Part shown: positions 24,030-34,622 of the stretch, piece by piece
How positions within the stretch are numbered: the stretch's first letter is position 1
Layout: every line of letters starts with the position of its first letter
Source of the DNA: Erpetoichthys calabaricus
Taxonomy: Eukaryota; Chordata; Cladistia; Polypteriformes; Polypteridae
Assembly: GCF_900747795.2 (NCBI RefSeq)
Contig: NC_041401.2
Span: 1,704,823 to 1,768,822 of the forward strand
Reading direction: 5' to 3'
DNA length: 64,000 nucleotides
Translations under genes and position numbers: made by a program
Notes under the pieces: model-generated
The model's database searches: none
Seen by the model: the letters and a program-made list of their open reading frames with translations, nothing else
What the model was told of the DNA's origin: nothing

Positions 24030-25074
24030 AAAGTATTCAGACTCCTTCAGTTTTTCACATTATTTTTCATGTTGTGGCCTTGTGCTAAAATTTTAAATCT
24101 GACCCCCCCCCCCCCCCAGTAACACTGAATATACCAGAATGTCAAAAAAACAAAAAACAGGATTTTAGGATTTCTTGCAAATTTATTACAAAAATTGAAA
24201 TATCTCATTGACACAATTATTCAGATCCTTTACTATGATGCTGAAATTTGCTCAGGCGTATCACTGAGAAGTTTGAAGTTAGGCTGCGGTCAATTCAAAT
24301 GACTGGACATAAACATAAGTTTGACAAACGAGAGGAGAACATTCAGCCCATGAAGCCTGCTGGTTCAGTTGATAGCTCAGTCATTTGTACATCTCATCCA
24401 GATTCGTCTTCAAGGCTGTGAAGGTTTCGTCTTCAACTCCATGTCTCAATAGTTTGTTCCAAATCCCCTCTTTAGGAGTAAAGAACTGCTTCCTGGCATC
24501 AGCCCTAAAGGCACTTCACCTTAATTTCATGGGTGTCCTAGGTCTCCTAATTCGCAAAGTTGAAAGAATTATTCTGGATCAACACCTTCGTGAAGACTTG
24601 GATTAGTTCCCCACACAGTCTCCTTTCTTTTTTTTAAGAAAAGACACACAGAAGGTCCACAGATGACAACTTGTATCAGAGCAAAAGCCAAGCCATGAGG
24701 TTGAGGGAATTGCCTGCAGAGCTGAAAAGACAAGATTGTGGGACAGGCCTCGTGATTGAAGTGCACAGTGGTCTCCGTAATTCTTAAATGGAAGAAATCT
24801 GAAACAAAACCAGGACTCTTTCTGCAATTGAGCAACAGCTGACCAAACTGAGTAACTGGATGGGAAGGGTCTTGATTGGGAACACAAGAAAGAACCAAAT
24901 GGTCATTTCTAATCAAGCTGCAGAAGACCTCTGCTGAGACGGGAGAACCTGCTGAGAAGGACAACCACCTCAGCGGCATTCCATCAATCAGGTGTTTATG
25001 CTGGAGTGGCGAAGTGTAAAAGGTATACAACAGCCGGCTTGGAATTTGCCAAACAGCATTTAAAGGACAAATGA
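24030..25074 (+). mobile_element. Tc1-like element, 5' part, with a 290-base foreign insert
   Basis: The left end resembles AAAGTATTCAGACTCCTTCA, the end of a common Tc1 family; a poly(C) run lies at 24103-24118. The Tc1 order is kept (TGACTGGACATAA near 24302, then GCCAAGCCATGAGGTTGAGG near 24690), but 24312-24605 between them does not belong to it and is unidentified. The right end breaks at CATTTAAAGGACAAATGAGA into an RTE fragment, exactly as at 20614. Confidence 0.65.
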
Positions 25075-25338
25075 GATTAGCCAGGAGTCCCCATGGACTG
25101 GGATGTTTGCTGATGACATTGTGATCTGTAGCGAGAGTAGGGAGCAGGTTGAGGAGACCAGGGCAGGAATGAAGGTCAGTAGGATCACCAAGACAGAATA
25201 CATGTGTGTGAATGACAGGGACGTCAGTGGAATGGTGAGGATGCAGGGAGTAGAGTTGGCGAAGGTGGATGAGTTTAAATACTTGGGATCAACAGTACAG
25301 AGTAATGGGGATTGTGGAAGAGAAGTGAAGAACCAAAA
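25075..25338 (+). mobile_element. RTE LINE fragment joined to the same Tc1 breakpoint as the 20615 copy
   Basis: It encodes MFADDIVICSESREQVEETR, MKVSRITKTEYMCVNDRDVS and KVDEFKYLGSTVQSNGDCGR, the same start of the RTE fragment as at 20646. It stops abruptly at 25338, where Tc1 sequence resumes. Confidence 0.8.
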
Positions 25339-25447
25339 CCAGGACTCTTTCTAGAGCTGGCCACCTGAGAAATTGGGAGAGAAGGAACTTGACAATAGAG
25401 GTGACCGAGAACCTGATGGTCACTTTGGCCGAGCTCCAGAGAACCTA

Positions 25448-27009
25448 CAGTTGTGCTTTAAAGTTTGTGAACTTTTTAGAATGTTCTATATTTCTGCATA
25501 AATATGACCTAAAACATCATCAGATGTTCACTCAAGTCCTAAAAGTAGATAAAGAGAAACCAGTTAAACAAATGAGACAAAAATATTATACTTGGTCATT
25601 TATTTATTAAGGAAAACGATCGAATATTCCATATTTGTGAGTGGCAAAAGTATGTGAAGCTCTAGGATTAGCAGTTAGTTTGAAGGTGAAATTCGAGTCC
25701 AGTGTTTTCAATCAATGGGATGACAATCAGGTGTGAGTGGGCACCCTGAGTTTTGATCTATCAAAGTCTGCTCTTCACAACACGTTTGTGGAAGTGTATC
25801 ATGGCACGAACAAAGGAGATTTCTGAGGACTTCACAAAAAGAGTTGTTGATGCTCATCAGGCTGGAAAAGGTTATAAAACCATCTGTAAAGAGTTTGGAC
25901 TCCCACCAGTCCACAGTCAGACAGATTGTGTACATATGGAGGAAATTCAAGACCATCGTTACCCTCCCCAGGAGTGGTCGACCAGCAAAGATCACTCCAA
26001 GAGCAAGGCGTGTAATAGTCGGTGAGGTCACAAAGGAGGACCCAGGGTAACTTCTAAACAACTGAAAGGCTCTCTCACATTGGCTAATGTTCATGTTCAT
26101 GAGTCCACCACCAGAACACTCAAAAACAATGGTGTGCATGGCAGGGTTGCAAGGAGAAAGCCACCGCTCTCCAAAAAAACATTGCTGCTCGTCTGCAGTT
26201 TGGTGAAGATCACCAGAAGGCTATTGGAAGAAGGTTTTGTGGACGGATGAGACCAAAATAGAACTTTTTGGTTTAGATGAAAAGCGTTATGTTTGGAGAA
26301 AGGAAAACACTGCATTCCAGCATAAGAACCTTATCATCCTATCTGTGAAACATGGTGGTGGTGGTATCATGGTTTGGGCCTGTTTTGCTACATCTGGGCC
26401 AGGATGGCTTGCCTTCATTGATGGAACAATGAGTTCTGAATTATATCAGAGAATTCTAAAGGAAAATGTCAGGACATCTGTCCATGAAACTGAATCTCAA
26501 GAGAAGGTGGGTCACACAGTAAGACAACGACCCTAAGCACACAAGTCGTTCTACCAAAGAATGGTTAAAGAAGAATAAAGTGAATGTTTTGGAATGGTCA
26601 AGTCAAAGTCCTGACCTTAATCCAATCGAAATGTTGTGGAAGCACCTGAAGCGAGCAGTTAATGTGAGGAAACCCACCAACATCCCAGAGTTGAAGCTGT
26701 TCTGTACGGAGGAATGGGCGAAAATTCAGGGCTGATCAACAGTCACCGGAAACGTTTAGTTCAGTTATTGGGGGGTCACAGCAGATACTGAAAGCAAAGG
26801 TTCACATACTTTTGCCACTCACAAATATGTCATATTTGATCATTTTCCTTAATAAATAAATGACCAAGTATAATATTTTCTCTCATTTGTTTAACTGGTT
26901 TCTGTTTATCTACTTTTAGGACTTGAGTGAACATCGGATGATGTTTTAGGTCATATTTATGCAGAAATATAGAAAATTCTAAAGGGTTCACAAACTTTCA
27001 AGCACAACC
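25448..27009 (+). mobile_element. Tc1-like element, near full length, decayed transposase
   Basis: The ends CAGTTGTGCTTTAAAGTTTG and the reverse complement of CAAACTTTCAAGCACAAC form inverted repeats of about 180 bases, next to TA on the left. The transposase starts MARTKEISEDFTKRVVDAHQ at 25801, continues in another frame with VYIWRKFKTIVTLPRSGRPA, then [20 protein letters not shown] at 26240 (first D) and, past further shifts, [18 protein letters not shown] near 26610 (E). At least three frame breaks. Confidence 0.92.
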
Positions 27010-27242
27010 TAAAGGACTCTTAAACTGTAAGGAAAAAAAACATTGTCTGGTCTAATGAAGTCAAGATTAGTGTGTCAGGTGTGGAGGAAAGTGGGCACTG
27101 TTCATTATTCTCCACAGCGTCATTCCAAAAGTGATGCATGGTGGGGGCATCTTCAGGGATTAGACAACGTCTGCTTATTGATCTCTATTAACAAGCCATG
27201 CATCCATCAGGCCAGTTTGACACTGACAATCGGCCCTACCTG

Positions 27243-27390
27243 TCTTTAGGCCAGTGGTATTCCGAGACCAGTCCTGGATGTCTCCCCCATGGCTGTAAGT
27301 TGTTATTCCAACCAATTCTTACCATCAGTGAATCACTTGCTTTTATATTGTTGGACAGGTTGACCTTTTTTATCATCTTACTGTAGGAAA
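27243..27390 (+). repeat. MITE end fragment
   Basis: CCAGTGGTATTCCGAGACCA, GTCCTGGATGTCTCCCCCAT and TTATTCCAACCAATTCTTAC match the terminal pattern of the MITE at 15800-16271. The other end is not evident. Confidence 0.5.
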
Positions 27391-27890
27391 TTGTGCAGGG
27401 ACCCTCAAACCACATGAAATAGAAACCAAGTTTAGCATGACGTCCAGAGGAAACCGAGTACCACACACAACCTCTGCTATGCCATACCAAAGATGAACAA
27501 AGAACGGTGATGCCACATGCTGCAGGGTTGTTTTTTCAGTGGCTGGGCCTGAGAGACTCATCAGGGTCGAGGGACAGCTGAATGGAGCAAAATCCTTAAT
27601 GAAATCCTGTGGACCTCAGACTGAGCCAAAGGTTCATCTTGCAACAGGACAAAGCAAACACAGGAATGACTTAGCGACAACTCTGGGAATGTCCTTGCAC
27701 TGCCCAGCCAGAGCTGTGAAAGACCTGAACATAGCTGCCCACCGGTGGTCTCATTCCAACCAGACGGAGATTGTGAGGATCAACAGTGAAGAATGGCTGA
27801 AAATCCTCAGATCCTGGTGTATGTTAAGCTTGTCACATCAAACCCAAAAAGATTCCAGGCTGGAAAGGATGTACTGAGGGTCTAAATCCT

Positions 27891-28400
27891 TGTTGCCAAT
27901 GTGAGATTTATATTTTAATAAACTTTTAAAATCCTGTCTTTTCCTTTCTGATTCTGGTGTGTTCAATGTTGCATGACAAAGGAAACCACGAATGTAAAGT
28001 GAATTGTGCACAAGGCTGCATCATAAAAAGTGATCGGGTCTGCAGATTTACTGAATCCACGTCGTCTGTGACGTATGGGAGGAAAAGCCACAAATCTGAA
28101 AAATACCCCGAAAAGCAGGAGCACAGCCCTCAATCCACGATCTTCAGTAAAAACAACACAAACCTACCCGGCGTTTGAGCTCGAACTGGCAGGCTGTCTT
28201 CGACTACCTGAATCCACAACCCATCTAGCATTTAAACGAGAGTCCATAAACCTTTAGCCCGCTGTCAGATACCCCACATCCAGCCCGTCTCCCACAACAT
28301 ACTCCGCTTTCACCCAACAGCTCCAACCCCAAAAACCAGATCGTACTCCAGCACTTCTAATCCCTGAAAACAAAACCTCACTGTGGCCTCCCGCTCCACA
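27891..28400. other. No feature recognised
   Basis: This stretch lies at the start of SUMO1 intron 1 by inference. No exon 2 of SUMO1 and no repeat family were recognised. Confidence 0.35.
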
Positions 28401-28880
28401 ATCGTTGCATTTTCACAACGCGAACCGAATTTACATCCCTCGGGCTCAAGGAAAGAGAAGGACGGGCGAGTCGGCACGCGTGCGGCGTCTTGAGCGGCGC
28501 AAAAATCCCCGCACTCGGGCAGACGTCGAGGTCGGGAGCAGGCCGAGCTCCGCGCGGCCCTCACTCTCAGCGGAGAGCCTTTCACTTGGTTCTCCGGCCC
28601 CCTCTTAACAGGAGAACCCTCAGACTAAGCCAGCTATCCCGGTGTGCCGCCACTCACCTGGTCAGACATGTCGCTTCGGCCTGAACGCTGCTGCTCTCGG
28701 GACCGCTATTGGTATCGCACTCGGTTCGCTCTCTCAGCCGTAAACTCACACAAAAACACAGCCGTGACCTCACTGGAAAGGGGACGGACTTCCTGCGGAA
28801 GTTGCGTCATTTCCACCGCCCCTCGCGATGGGGATCCTCACAATGAGGTCGCGCGATAATTGGCAGGCTCGTGCGCTGCT
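28400..28880 (-). promoter_or_regulatory. SUMO1: CpG-rich promoter region of SUMO1
   Basis: CpG dinucleotides are dense here (for example GGCACGCGTGCGGCGTCTTG near 28472 and GAGCTCCGCGCGGCCC near 28547) compared with the AT-rich flanks. The SUMO1 start codon lies inside it. CGGAAGTTGCGTCA near 28795 combines an ETS-type CGGAAG and a CRE-like TGCGTCA, as in many housekeeping promoters. The transcription start itself cannot be read directly. Confidence 0.55.
28658..28669 (-). CDS. SUMO1: SUMO1 first coding exon (MSDQ)
   Basis: On the minus strand ATG TCT GAC CAG is followed immediately by a strong donor, GTGAGTG. SUMO1 proteins start Met-Ser-Asp-Gln and, as I recall the vertebrate gene, exon 1 ends after this Gln codon, so length, sequence and splice position agree. 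SUMO1 is the small ubiquitin-like modifier, conjugated to lysines of nuclear and cytosolic proteins by the SAE1/UBA2, UBC9 and E3 cascade. The exon sits in a CpG island and is divergent from NOP58 (45270, + strand), the arrangement also seen in mammals. Twelve bases alone would be weak; promoter context and synteny carry the call. No further exons (the ubiquitin fold or the GG processing site) were found to the left, so intron 1 is probably very long or the rest lies outside the window. Confidence 0.68.
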
Positions 28881-29478
28881 GACTGTGACCGCGTAATTTG
28901 AAGCGGAGTGCGTGAGTACGAAAATGTCATATTGGGCTTCATCTAAGCTTATCAGGAGCGTCCCAACTTCCTTTATTCTGATGATTAAAAACACAATACA
29001 TCATTTAGATACGCTTCATCATCTTCCACTTTAATAACTGATGATTGTGATTTGATCAGTAAAATCTTGCCAAATAAAGTAATTCGTAATCTTTACACAA
29101 AACAATTCTACCCATCGCAATTTTGTAGAAACTGTCTTTGATCTGTAGGCAATCTGTTATAAAGAACTTGCGTGCTAATTTCCAAAAGTTACCTTTGCCT
29201 CCAAGAGCTAATGAGGTTCATTATAAACTATTTGGTAAAATTTATCCATCAGGAGAATTCGTGAGTGTTATGTATCTTGCCTTTGTTAATTAGCAATGTT
29301 AATTACTTAATTTACATAAAGACATGAGGTGTGCTTAGCCTTGTGGGAAATAGGAAGTGTTGTAGACATCCATTCAAATTTGAGTAAAAGAGCACGTTGT
29401 GTTACCTGCGTCTCTGTTGTTATTATTTGTTGGAGTTGAAAGGAACACAACAAAAAGTGGCGACGAGGATGGGATACG
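28881..29478. other. Unassigned AT-rich spacer upstream of SUMO1
   Basis: Nothing gene-like was recognised. The sequence from about 29150 may already belong to the decayed L1 that is clear from 29480. Confidence 0.35.
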
Positions 29479-29479
29479 A

Positions 29480-30300
29480 AACCACTGGGAATAATTTTTG
29501 GAATTCGCAAATTTCATCAATACCTATTTGGGAGAAAGTTTACCCTTCTTACATAACAGTGAGGCATATACTTAATATTGATCAGAACAACTACATATTT
29601 TGTGTTGTGGACATTGAAACTACGGACCATCTGTTTTGCTCGTGCCATTATAGTAATACATTCTGGAATGATTTATATTCGATTGGCTGCAGCCAAAAAA
29701 AAATCCCACTCTTTCTCATTTTATTAGAAATGATGTCATCTTTGGGATTCTAATGGAGGATAAGAAACGTCAACGTTTGTTGAATAATAATATTGGCCTC
29801 CTCATTTTAGGAACATTCTTTATTCATCCATCCATCCATTATCCAACCCGCCAAATCCTAACTACAGGGTCACGGAGGTCTGCTGGAGCCAATCCCAGCC
29901 AACACAGGGCGCAAGGCAGGAAACAAACCCCGGGCAGGGCGCCAGCCCAATGCAGGGCATTCTTTATTCACAAATATCCATATTACTAACTATATCTAAA
30001 ACTAAACCTTCACTGATGCTTATTATCAAAGACTTTACTTTGTATTGTAAATCATTATAAAATATGGAAAAGAAATCTGGGGAAAAATTGCTGGATATTA
30101 TTAATGATTTTAATTTATATGAAGAGACCCCTTAACTTTTTTTCTTCTTCTTCTTCTTTCACTTGTATTTCTTTCTTTTTTGTGTGCTCTGCTTAATTAC
30201 AAAATTATTGAAATATGAAAATTATATTTTTGCGGTATTGGACAGTGTAATAAACAAAAAGAACTTCCACAAAGGAAAAAGAGTTGGGGACTGTCCCTGT
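29480..30300 (+). mobile_element. L1-like LINE 3' end
   Basis: Translation shows the C-terminal end of an L1-type ORF2: YITVRHILNIDQNNYIFCVV, DHLFCSCHYSNTFWNDLYS (the cysteine-containing motif typical of L1), then NNNIGLLILGTFFIH, continued after a SINE by SKTKPSLMLIIKDFTLYCKS. It is 5'-truncated and has frame breaks. A SINE is inserted at 29827-29957. Confidence 0.65.
29827..29957 (-). repeat. 5'-truncated tRNA-derived SINE with a 13-bp target duplication
   Basis: CATTCTTTATTCA occurs at 29814-29826 and 29958-29970, bracketing a 131-base segment that equals the 3' part of the SINE at 30412-30761, with its (ATGG)n tail at the left. Inserted in the L1 3' end. Confidence 0.9.
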
Positions 30301-30411
30301 ATAATGTCCACAGGACAAAAGAAAAATGAGTAATCAAAAAAGAGGATGAAATAATTTTAGTGGTTGACAGTGAGTATTTACAAACGATGGCTTTTCATAC
30401 AAGTACAAAAT

Positions 30412-30761
30412 CCATCTATCCATCCATTTTCCAACCCGCTGAATCCGAACACAGTGTCACGGGGGTCTGCTGGAGCCAATCCCAGCCAACACAGGGCACA
30501 AGGCAGGAGCCAATCCAGGGCAGGGTGCCAACCCACCACAGGACACACACAAACACACCCACGGGCCAATTTAGAATTGCCAATCCACCTAACCTGCATG
30601 TCTTTGGACTGTGGGAGGAAACCAGAGCACCTGGAGGAAACCCACGCAGACACGGGGAGAACATGCAAACTCCACGCAGGGAGGACCCGGGAATTGAACC
30701 CAGGTCCCCAGATCTCCCAACTGCGAGGCAGCAGTGCTACCCACTGCGCCACCGTGCCGCC
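30412..30761 (-). repeat. Full-length tRNA-derived SINE with a 12-bp target duplication
   Basis: CAAGTACAAAAT at 30400-30411 and 30762-30773 flanks a 350-base SINE. On the minus strand it starts GGCGGCACGGTGGCGCAGTG (A box), has a B box GGGTTCAATTCC at about 30690-30701, a body with ACATGCAGGTTAGGTGGATT, and ends in ATGGATGGATAGATGGA. The intact polymerase III promoter boxes and clean duplication suggest a fairly recent insertion. Confidence 0.93.
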
Positions 30762-30789
30762 CAAGTACAAAATGGTGGACGAAAATGAG

Positions 30790-30960
30790 CTGGCAGGAAA
30801 TGATGTCGAAACGGGCAAACGGATATGATGTCATCAAAAGTGACCAGAAGTGATGTAGTGGTGGAAGTGATGTCATCTTCTGGAGACCGGAAGTGTCATC
30901 ATTGGTCAGAACCGAAAGCGAAGTCATCAAGTAATGCCAGAAGTGATGTTTCGGTGGCCA
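30790..30960. repeat. Cluster of GAAGTGATGTCATC-like motifs
   Basis: Related words recur about seven times in 170 bases: AAATGATGTCGAAA, ATATGATGTCATC, AGAAGTGATGTAG, GAAGTGATGTCATC, GGAAGTGTCATC, GCGAAGTCATCAAG and AGAAGTGATGTTTC. The TGATGTCA core resembles a CRE/ATF half-site. Origin unknown; possibly part of a decayed mobile element. Confidence 0.5.
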
Positions 30961-31184
30961 TCTTGGAACCCAAAGTAAGGTAAGGATGTTATTGTTCTTC
31001 TTTTGGTCTTAAGAAAGAGAGAGAAAGAGAGCTGTTAGTACTGAAAATCAACCCTTTGTCTCGCGATATTTCACTGTTGACTGCCTCCTAATCGCACGTG
31101 TGTGACAATAGTCAGTTGTGTGTCTGAATGTTCAGCAGTGAAGCAGCAGTGGAGCTCCTGCCCTGTCCTGCAAGTGTGTGTGTA

Positions 31185-31295
31185 TTGCCGAACCGATGGG
31201 CTGGTGCCCTGTCCAAGGTTTGTTTCTGCCCAATGCTAACTAGGATTGGCATCCAAGACCCCCCCTAACCCTGATCTGGATTAAGCAGGTTACAA
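31185..31295 (+). repeat. Diverged SINE 3' part
   Basis: GATGGGCTGGTGCCCTGTCC and AGGTTTGTTTCTGCCCAATG align with the 3' body of the tRNA-derived SINE family. The tail and head are decayed. Confidence 0.5.
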
Positions 31296-31514
31296 AATGA
31301 CATGACATGTAAGGAGTAAAGGCTTCTGGGTAATACCTTTGGATTGAATAATGGGAGATGTTGCTAATATGATAAGAAGGTTTATTACATGATATCCTCC
31401 TTTTTTTAGTTTTGGTAGAAACCCAACAGAATATCAGAAAGAAAAAGAAATGGAGAAAACTCTTTGCAAATATCCCGAGTGTGCGGACAGATCCAAAATC
31501 AATGGCAAGTAGAG

Positions 31515-31660
31515 GTACAGTTTGTTCAGTTTCTCTTTGTGTTCTTCCAGTTGGAGCCCAGGCAGGTGAAGTGACTTGCTCAGGGTCACACAGTGGTGGC
31601 AGTAGTGGGATTTGAACCCACGTCCTCAAAACCTTATTCACTTTACCAGCCTGCCAGACA
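31515..31660 (-). repeat. CORE-SINE-like element
   Basis: On the minus strand it reads GGACGTGGGTTCAAATCCCA (B box) then GTGTGACCCTGAGCAAGTCA and CTTCACCTGCCTGGGCTCCA, the conserved CORE domain also known from MIR elements. It is separate from the other SINE families here. Confidence 0.7.
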
Positions 31661-31792
31661 CAGACAAGGAGACATATGTTTTGCCCTCATTTTGAAATTT
31701 AAGCAGGTAATGTAAGGAAGGCTCAGCAGCGCTTGTAGTGTAAAGAAATCAAATATTTCCCAGCCAATCCCAGTTCAATTTTAGTTTAAGAT

Positions 31793-31868
31793 TACATCTT
31801 TGACTCCAGCAGACCCCCGTGACCCTGTAGTTAGGATATAGCGGGTTGGATAATGGATGGATGGATTA
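31793..31868 (+). repeat. 3' fragment of the ATGG-tailed SINE
   Basis: GACTCCAGCAGACCCCCGTG, then CTGTAGTTAGGATATAGCGG and a TGGATGGATGG tail, match the 3' end of the 30412-30761 family in plus orientation. Confidence 0.85.
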
Positions 31869-31869
31869 C

Positions 31870-31970
31870 ATCTCGCCTAAAGAAGGGGCCTCGAAAGTCT
31901 GCATATTGTAATCTTTATAGTTAGCCATTAAAAGGGGTCATTTTGCTTGACTTCTCACTACATTCATATT
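31870..31970 (+). repeat. Dispersed repeat of unknown class (copy 1)
   Basis: It contains AAGAAGGGGCCTCGAAAGTC, GCATATTGTAATCTTTATAG and GTTAGCCATTAAAAGGGGTC. A second copy lies reversed at 40935-41050. This is a widespread vertebrate repeat pattern I cannot assign. Confidence 0.65.
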
Positions 31971-31993
31971 AATGTTTATTTTATTTATTATAC

Positions 31994-32584
31994 TAGCTGT
32001 CCTCCCGCGGCTCTGCCCACGTTGTAGTGAAACGGGACAAACTTTAAAAACCAATTTAAAAAGTGTAAGCGTAAGGTAGGTACACTCTGATGTCAAATGT
32101 TGGCACTGTATCTGATCGTGTTCAGCTCGGACAGGAGAGCGTCATCCGCATGGGGAGAAAAGCATGTGGCCGTGACATCTCTGCCAATGAGCAGCTACCC
32201 TCTAAAACACACGTCTCTCAAAAATGTCAAACGTTACTCCTTAACAATCTGTAGATGATAATGTCTGCTGAGCAAACGGGTATCACTAGTTAAGCGGAGG
32301 CGAGGTGCACTCCAACACGTGGCGAGAGACAGAGAGACTCGTACGGAGGCTGGTGCGTGAGTGAGGAGGGCCCTGCCCCCTCCCCCGCTCGTCCCACAGC
32401 CTCTCTCTCGGATTCGCGCAAATAAATCGAACTCTGATTCTTAGCGAGATGAGATGAGAAGAAGTCGCAAAATCAACCAGAATGTTCAAGCAAATTCTAG
32501 AAAGAAACCCAATCTAAATCCATTAGGTAGTTCTCTTGTGAAAAGTGGACAGACAGACAGACAGATGTTGAATTTTATATACAG
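31994..32584 (-). mobile_element. Non-autonomous Helitron of about 0.6 kb
   Basis: Read on the minus strand it starts TATATAAAATTCAACATCTG followed by TCTGTCTGTCTGTCC and ends GCCGCGGGAGGACAG-CTAG-T, the Helitron-type CTAG terminus before a target T. A GC-rich potential hairpin lies just upstream of the end. No coding region. Confidence 0.6.
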
Positions 32585-33021
32585 TGTAACAAAGGCGCTA
32601 TATTGCGCCCAACCGAACAATCAGACACAGATGGACACAGAGGCATGTGTAAACTAAAGACATGTTTTATTTTTCTTCACCCGTGGACGCACGTCTTCCC
32701 TGTGACCCACAGGCAATACACAGTCCATAAAGCACTATCCCAACACAACACAACAATCCTTCCTTTTACCACCACTCCTCAGCAAGTGTAGTCCTCCTCC
32801 TCCCGACCCTAACCCTTTTTATAGCCCACCCAGAAGTATTCCAGGTGCTTGACAACCTGATCCTAATTGCACTTCCGCGTGGGGCTGAAGATTTGTCCAG
32901 CCTGGCTGCTGACTCCATGCAGCTCCCCCTAGCGGCCACCCGAGCCCCCAACCAGGCTGTGGAGGACTCCATCTCCCATGGAGCCATGCGACAGGTTGGA
33001 GGATCACTGTCCAATTTTTTA
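32585..33021 (-). mobile_element. LTR-like fossil (LTR retrotransposon)
   Basis: On the minus strand a TATAAAAAGGG promoter-like box (near 32818) is followed about 150 bases on by an AATAAAACATG signal near 32670 and a TGTGTCCATCTGTGTCTG stretch, the layout shared with 34978-35421. The plus-strand left border TGTAACAAAGG fits an LTR end. A Tc1 element abuts the other border. Confidence 0.45.
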
Positions 33022-33023
33022 TA

Positions 33024-34620
33024 CAGTCCATCCAGAAAGTATTCCCAGCGCTTCATCACTTTTTCCACATTTTGTTATGTTACAGCCTTATTCCAAAATG
33101 GATTAAATTCATTTTCTTCCTCAGAATTCTACACACAACACCCCATAATGACAACGTCAAAAACGTTTACTTAAGGTTTTTGCAAATTTATTAAAAATAA
33201 AAAAATTGAGAAAGCACATGTACATAAGTATTCACAGCCTTTGCCGTGAAGCTCAAAATTGAGCTCAGGTGCGTCCTGTTTCCCCTGATTATCCTTGAGA
33301 TGTTTCTGCAGCTTCATTGGAGTCCACCTGTGGTCAATTCAGTTGACTGGACATGATTTGGAAAGGCACACACCTGTCTATAGAAGGTCCCACAGTTGAC
33401 AGTTCATGTCAGAGCAAAAACCAAGCATGAAGTCAAAGGAATTGTCTGTAGACCTCCGAGACAGGATTGTCTTGAGGCACAAATCTGGGGAAGGTTACAG
33501 AAAAATTTCTGCTGCTTTGAAGGTCCCAATGAGCACAGTGGCCTCCATCATCCATAAGTGGAAGAAGCTCAAAACCACCAGGACTCTTCCTAGAGTGGGG
33601 GAGAAGGGCCTTAGTCAGGGAGGTGACCAAGAACCCGATGGTCACTCTGTCAGAGCTCCAGAGGTCCTCTGTGGAGAGAGGAGAACCTTCCAGAAGGACA
33701 ACCATCTCTGCAGCAATCCACCAATCAGGCCTGTATGGTAGAGTGGCCAGACAGAAGCCACTCCTTAGTAAAAGGCACATGGCAGCCCGCCTGGAGTTTG
33801 CCAAAAGGCACCTGAAGGACTCTCAGACCATGAGAAAGAAAATTCTCTGGTCTGATGAGACAAAGACTGAACTCTTTGGTGTGAATGCCAGGCGTCACGT
33901 TTGGAGGAAATCTGGCACCATCCCTACAGTGAAGCATGGTGGTGGCAGCATCATGCTGTGGGGATGTTTTTCAGCGGCAGGGTCTGGGAGACTAGTCAGG
34001 ATAAAGGGAAAGATGACTGCAGCAATGTACAGAGACATCCTGGATGAACACCTGCTCCAGAGCGCTCTTGACCTCAGACTGGGGCAACGGTTCATCTTTC
34101 AGCAGGACAACGACCCTAAGCACACAGCCAAGATATCAAAGGAGTGGCTTCAGGACAACTCTGTGAATGTCCTTGAGTGGCCCAGCCAGAGCCCAGGCTT
34201 GAATCCTATTGAACATCTCTGGAGAGATCTTAAAATGGCTGTGCACCGACGCTTCCCATCCAACCTGATGGAGCTTGAGAGGTGCTGCAAAAAGGAATGG
34301 GCGAAACTGGCCAAGGATAGGTGTGCCAAGCTTGTGGCATCATATTCAACAAGACTTGAGGCTGGAATTGCTGCCAAAGGTGCAGCGACAAAGTATTGAG
34401 CAAAGGCTGTGAATACTTATGGACATGGGATTTCTCAGTTATTTAATTTCTAATAAATTTGCAAAAACCTCAAGTAAACTTTTTACATGTTGTCATTATG
34501 GGGTGTTGTGTGTAGAATTCTGAGGAAAAAAATGAATTGAATCCATTTTGGAATAAGGCTGTAACATAACAAAATGTGGAGAAAGTGATGAAGCGCTGGG
34601 AATACTTTCTGGATGCACTG
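33024..34620 (+). mobile_element. Tc1-like element with the best-preserved transposase in the window
   Basis: Inverted ends (CAGTCCATCCAGAAAGTATT and the reverse complement of ATACTTTCTGGATGCACTG) are flanked by TA at 33022-33023 and 34621-34622. An N-terminal frame from 33427 encodes KSKELSVDLRDRIVLRHKSG and the HTH up to TLPRVGEKG. A second frame, 33623-34399, runs 258 codons unbroken: [20 protein letters not shown] (first D), FQQDNDPKHTAKISKEWLQD (second D), SPGLNPIEHLWRDLKMAVHR (E; the usual D after SP is G) and the C-terminus GAATKY. Compared with the copy at 9892-11520, about 26 bases are missing near 33597, which shifts the frame and removes the GRP hook. So it is probably inactive. 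Confidence 0.95.
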
Positions 34621-34622
34621 TA

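Larger units (their letters stand above)
25339..27890 (+). mobile_element. Degenerate Tc1-like remnant hosting a younger Tc1 and a MITE piece
   Basis: 25339-25447 (CCAGGACTCTTTCTAGAGCT, CTGATGGTCACTTTGG, GAGCTCCAGAGAAC) and 27008-27242 (CTAAAGGACTCTTAAACTG, ATTGTCTGGTCTAATGAAG) align in order with Tc1 transposase codons, as do 27390-27880 (GCAACAGGACAAAGCAAACA, GCCCAGCCAGAGC). They are interrupted by a Tc1 element at 25448-27009 and by MITE sequence at 27243-27390. Part of the intervening transposase is missing, so more than one old copy may be involved. Confidence 0.5.

Noticed and set aside
1-28657. Search for SUMO1 exons 2-5 on the minus strand
   Set aside because: No sequence resembling EGEYIKLKVIGQ or FLFEGQRI was found by eye. 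A translated search against SUMO1 would settle it.
30360-30828. Long overlapping open frames on both strands
   Set aside because: They lie entirely on a tRNA-derived SINE with target duplications.
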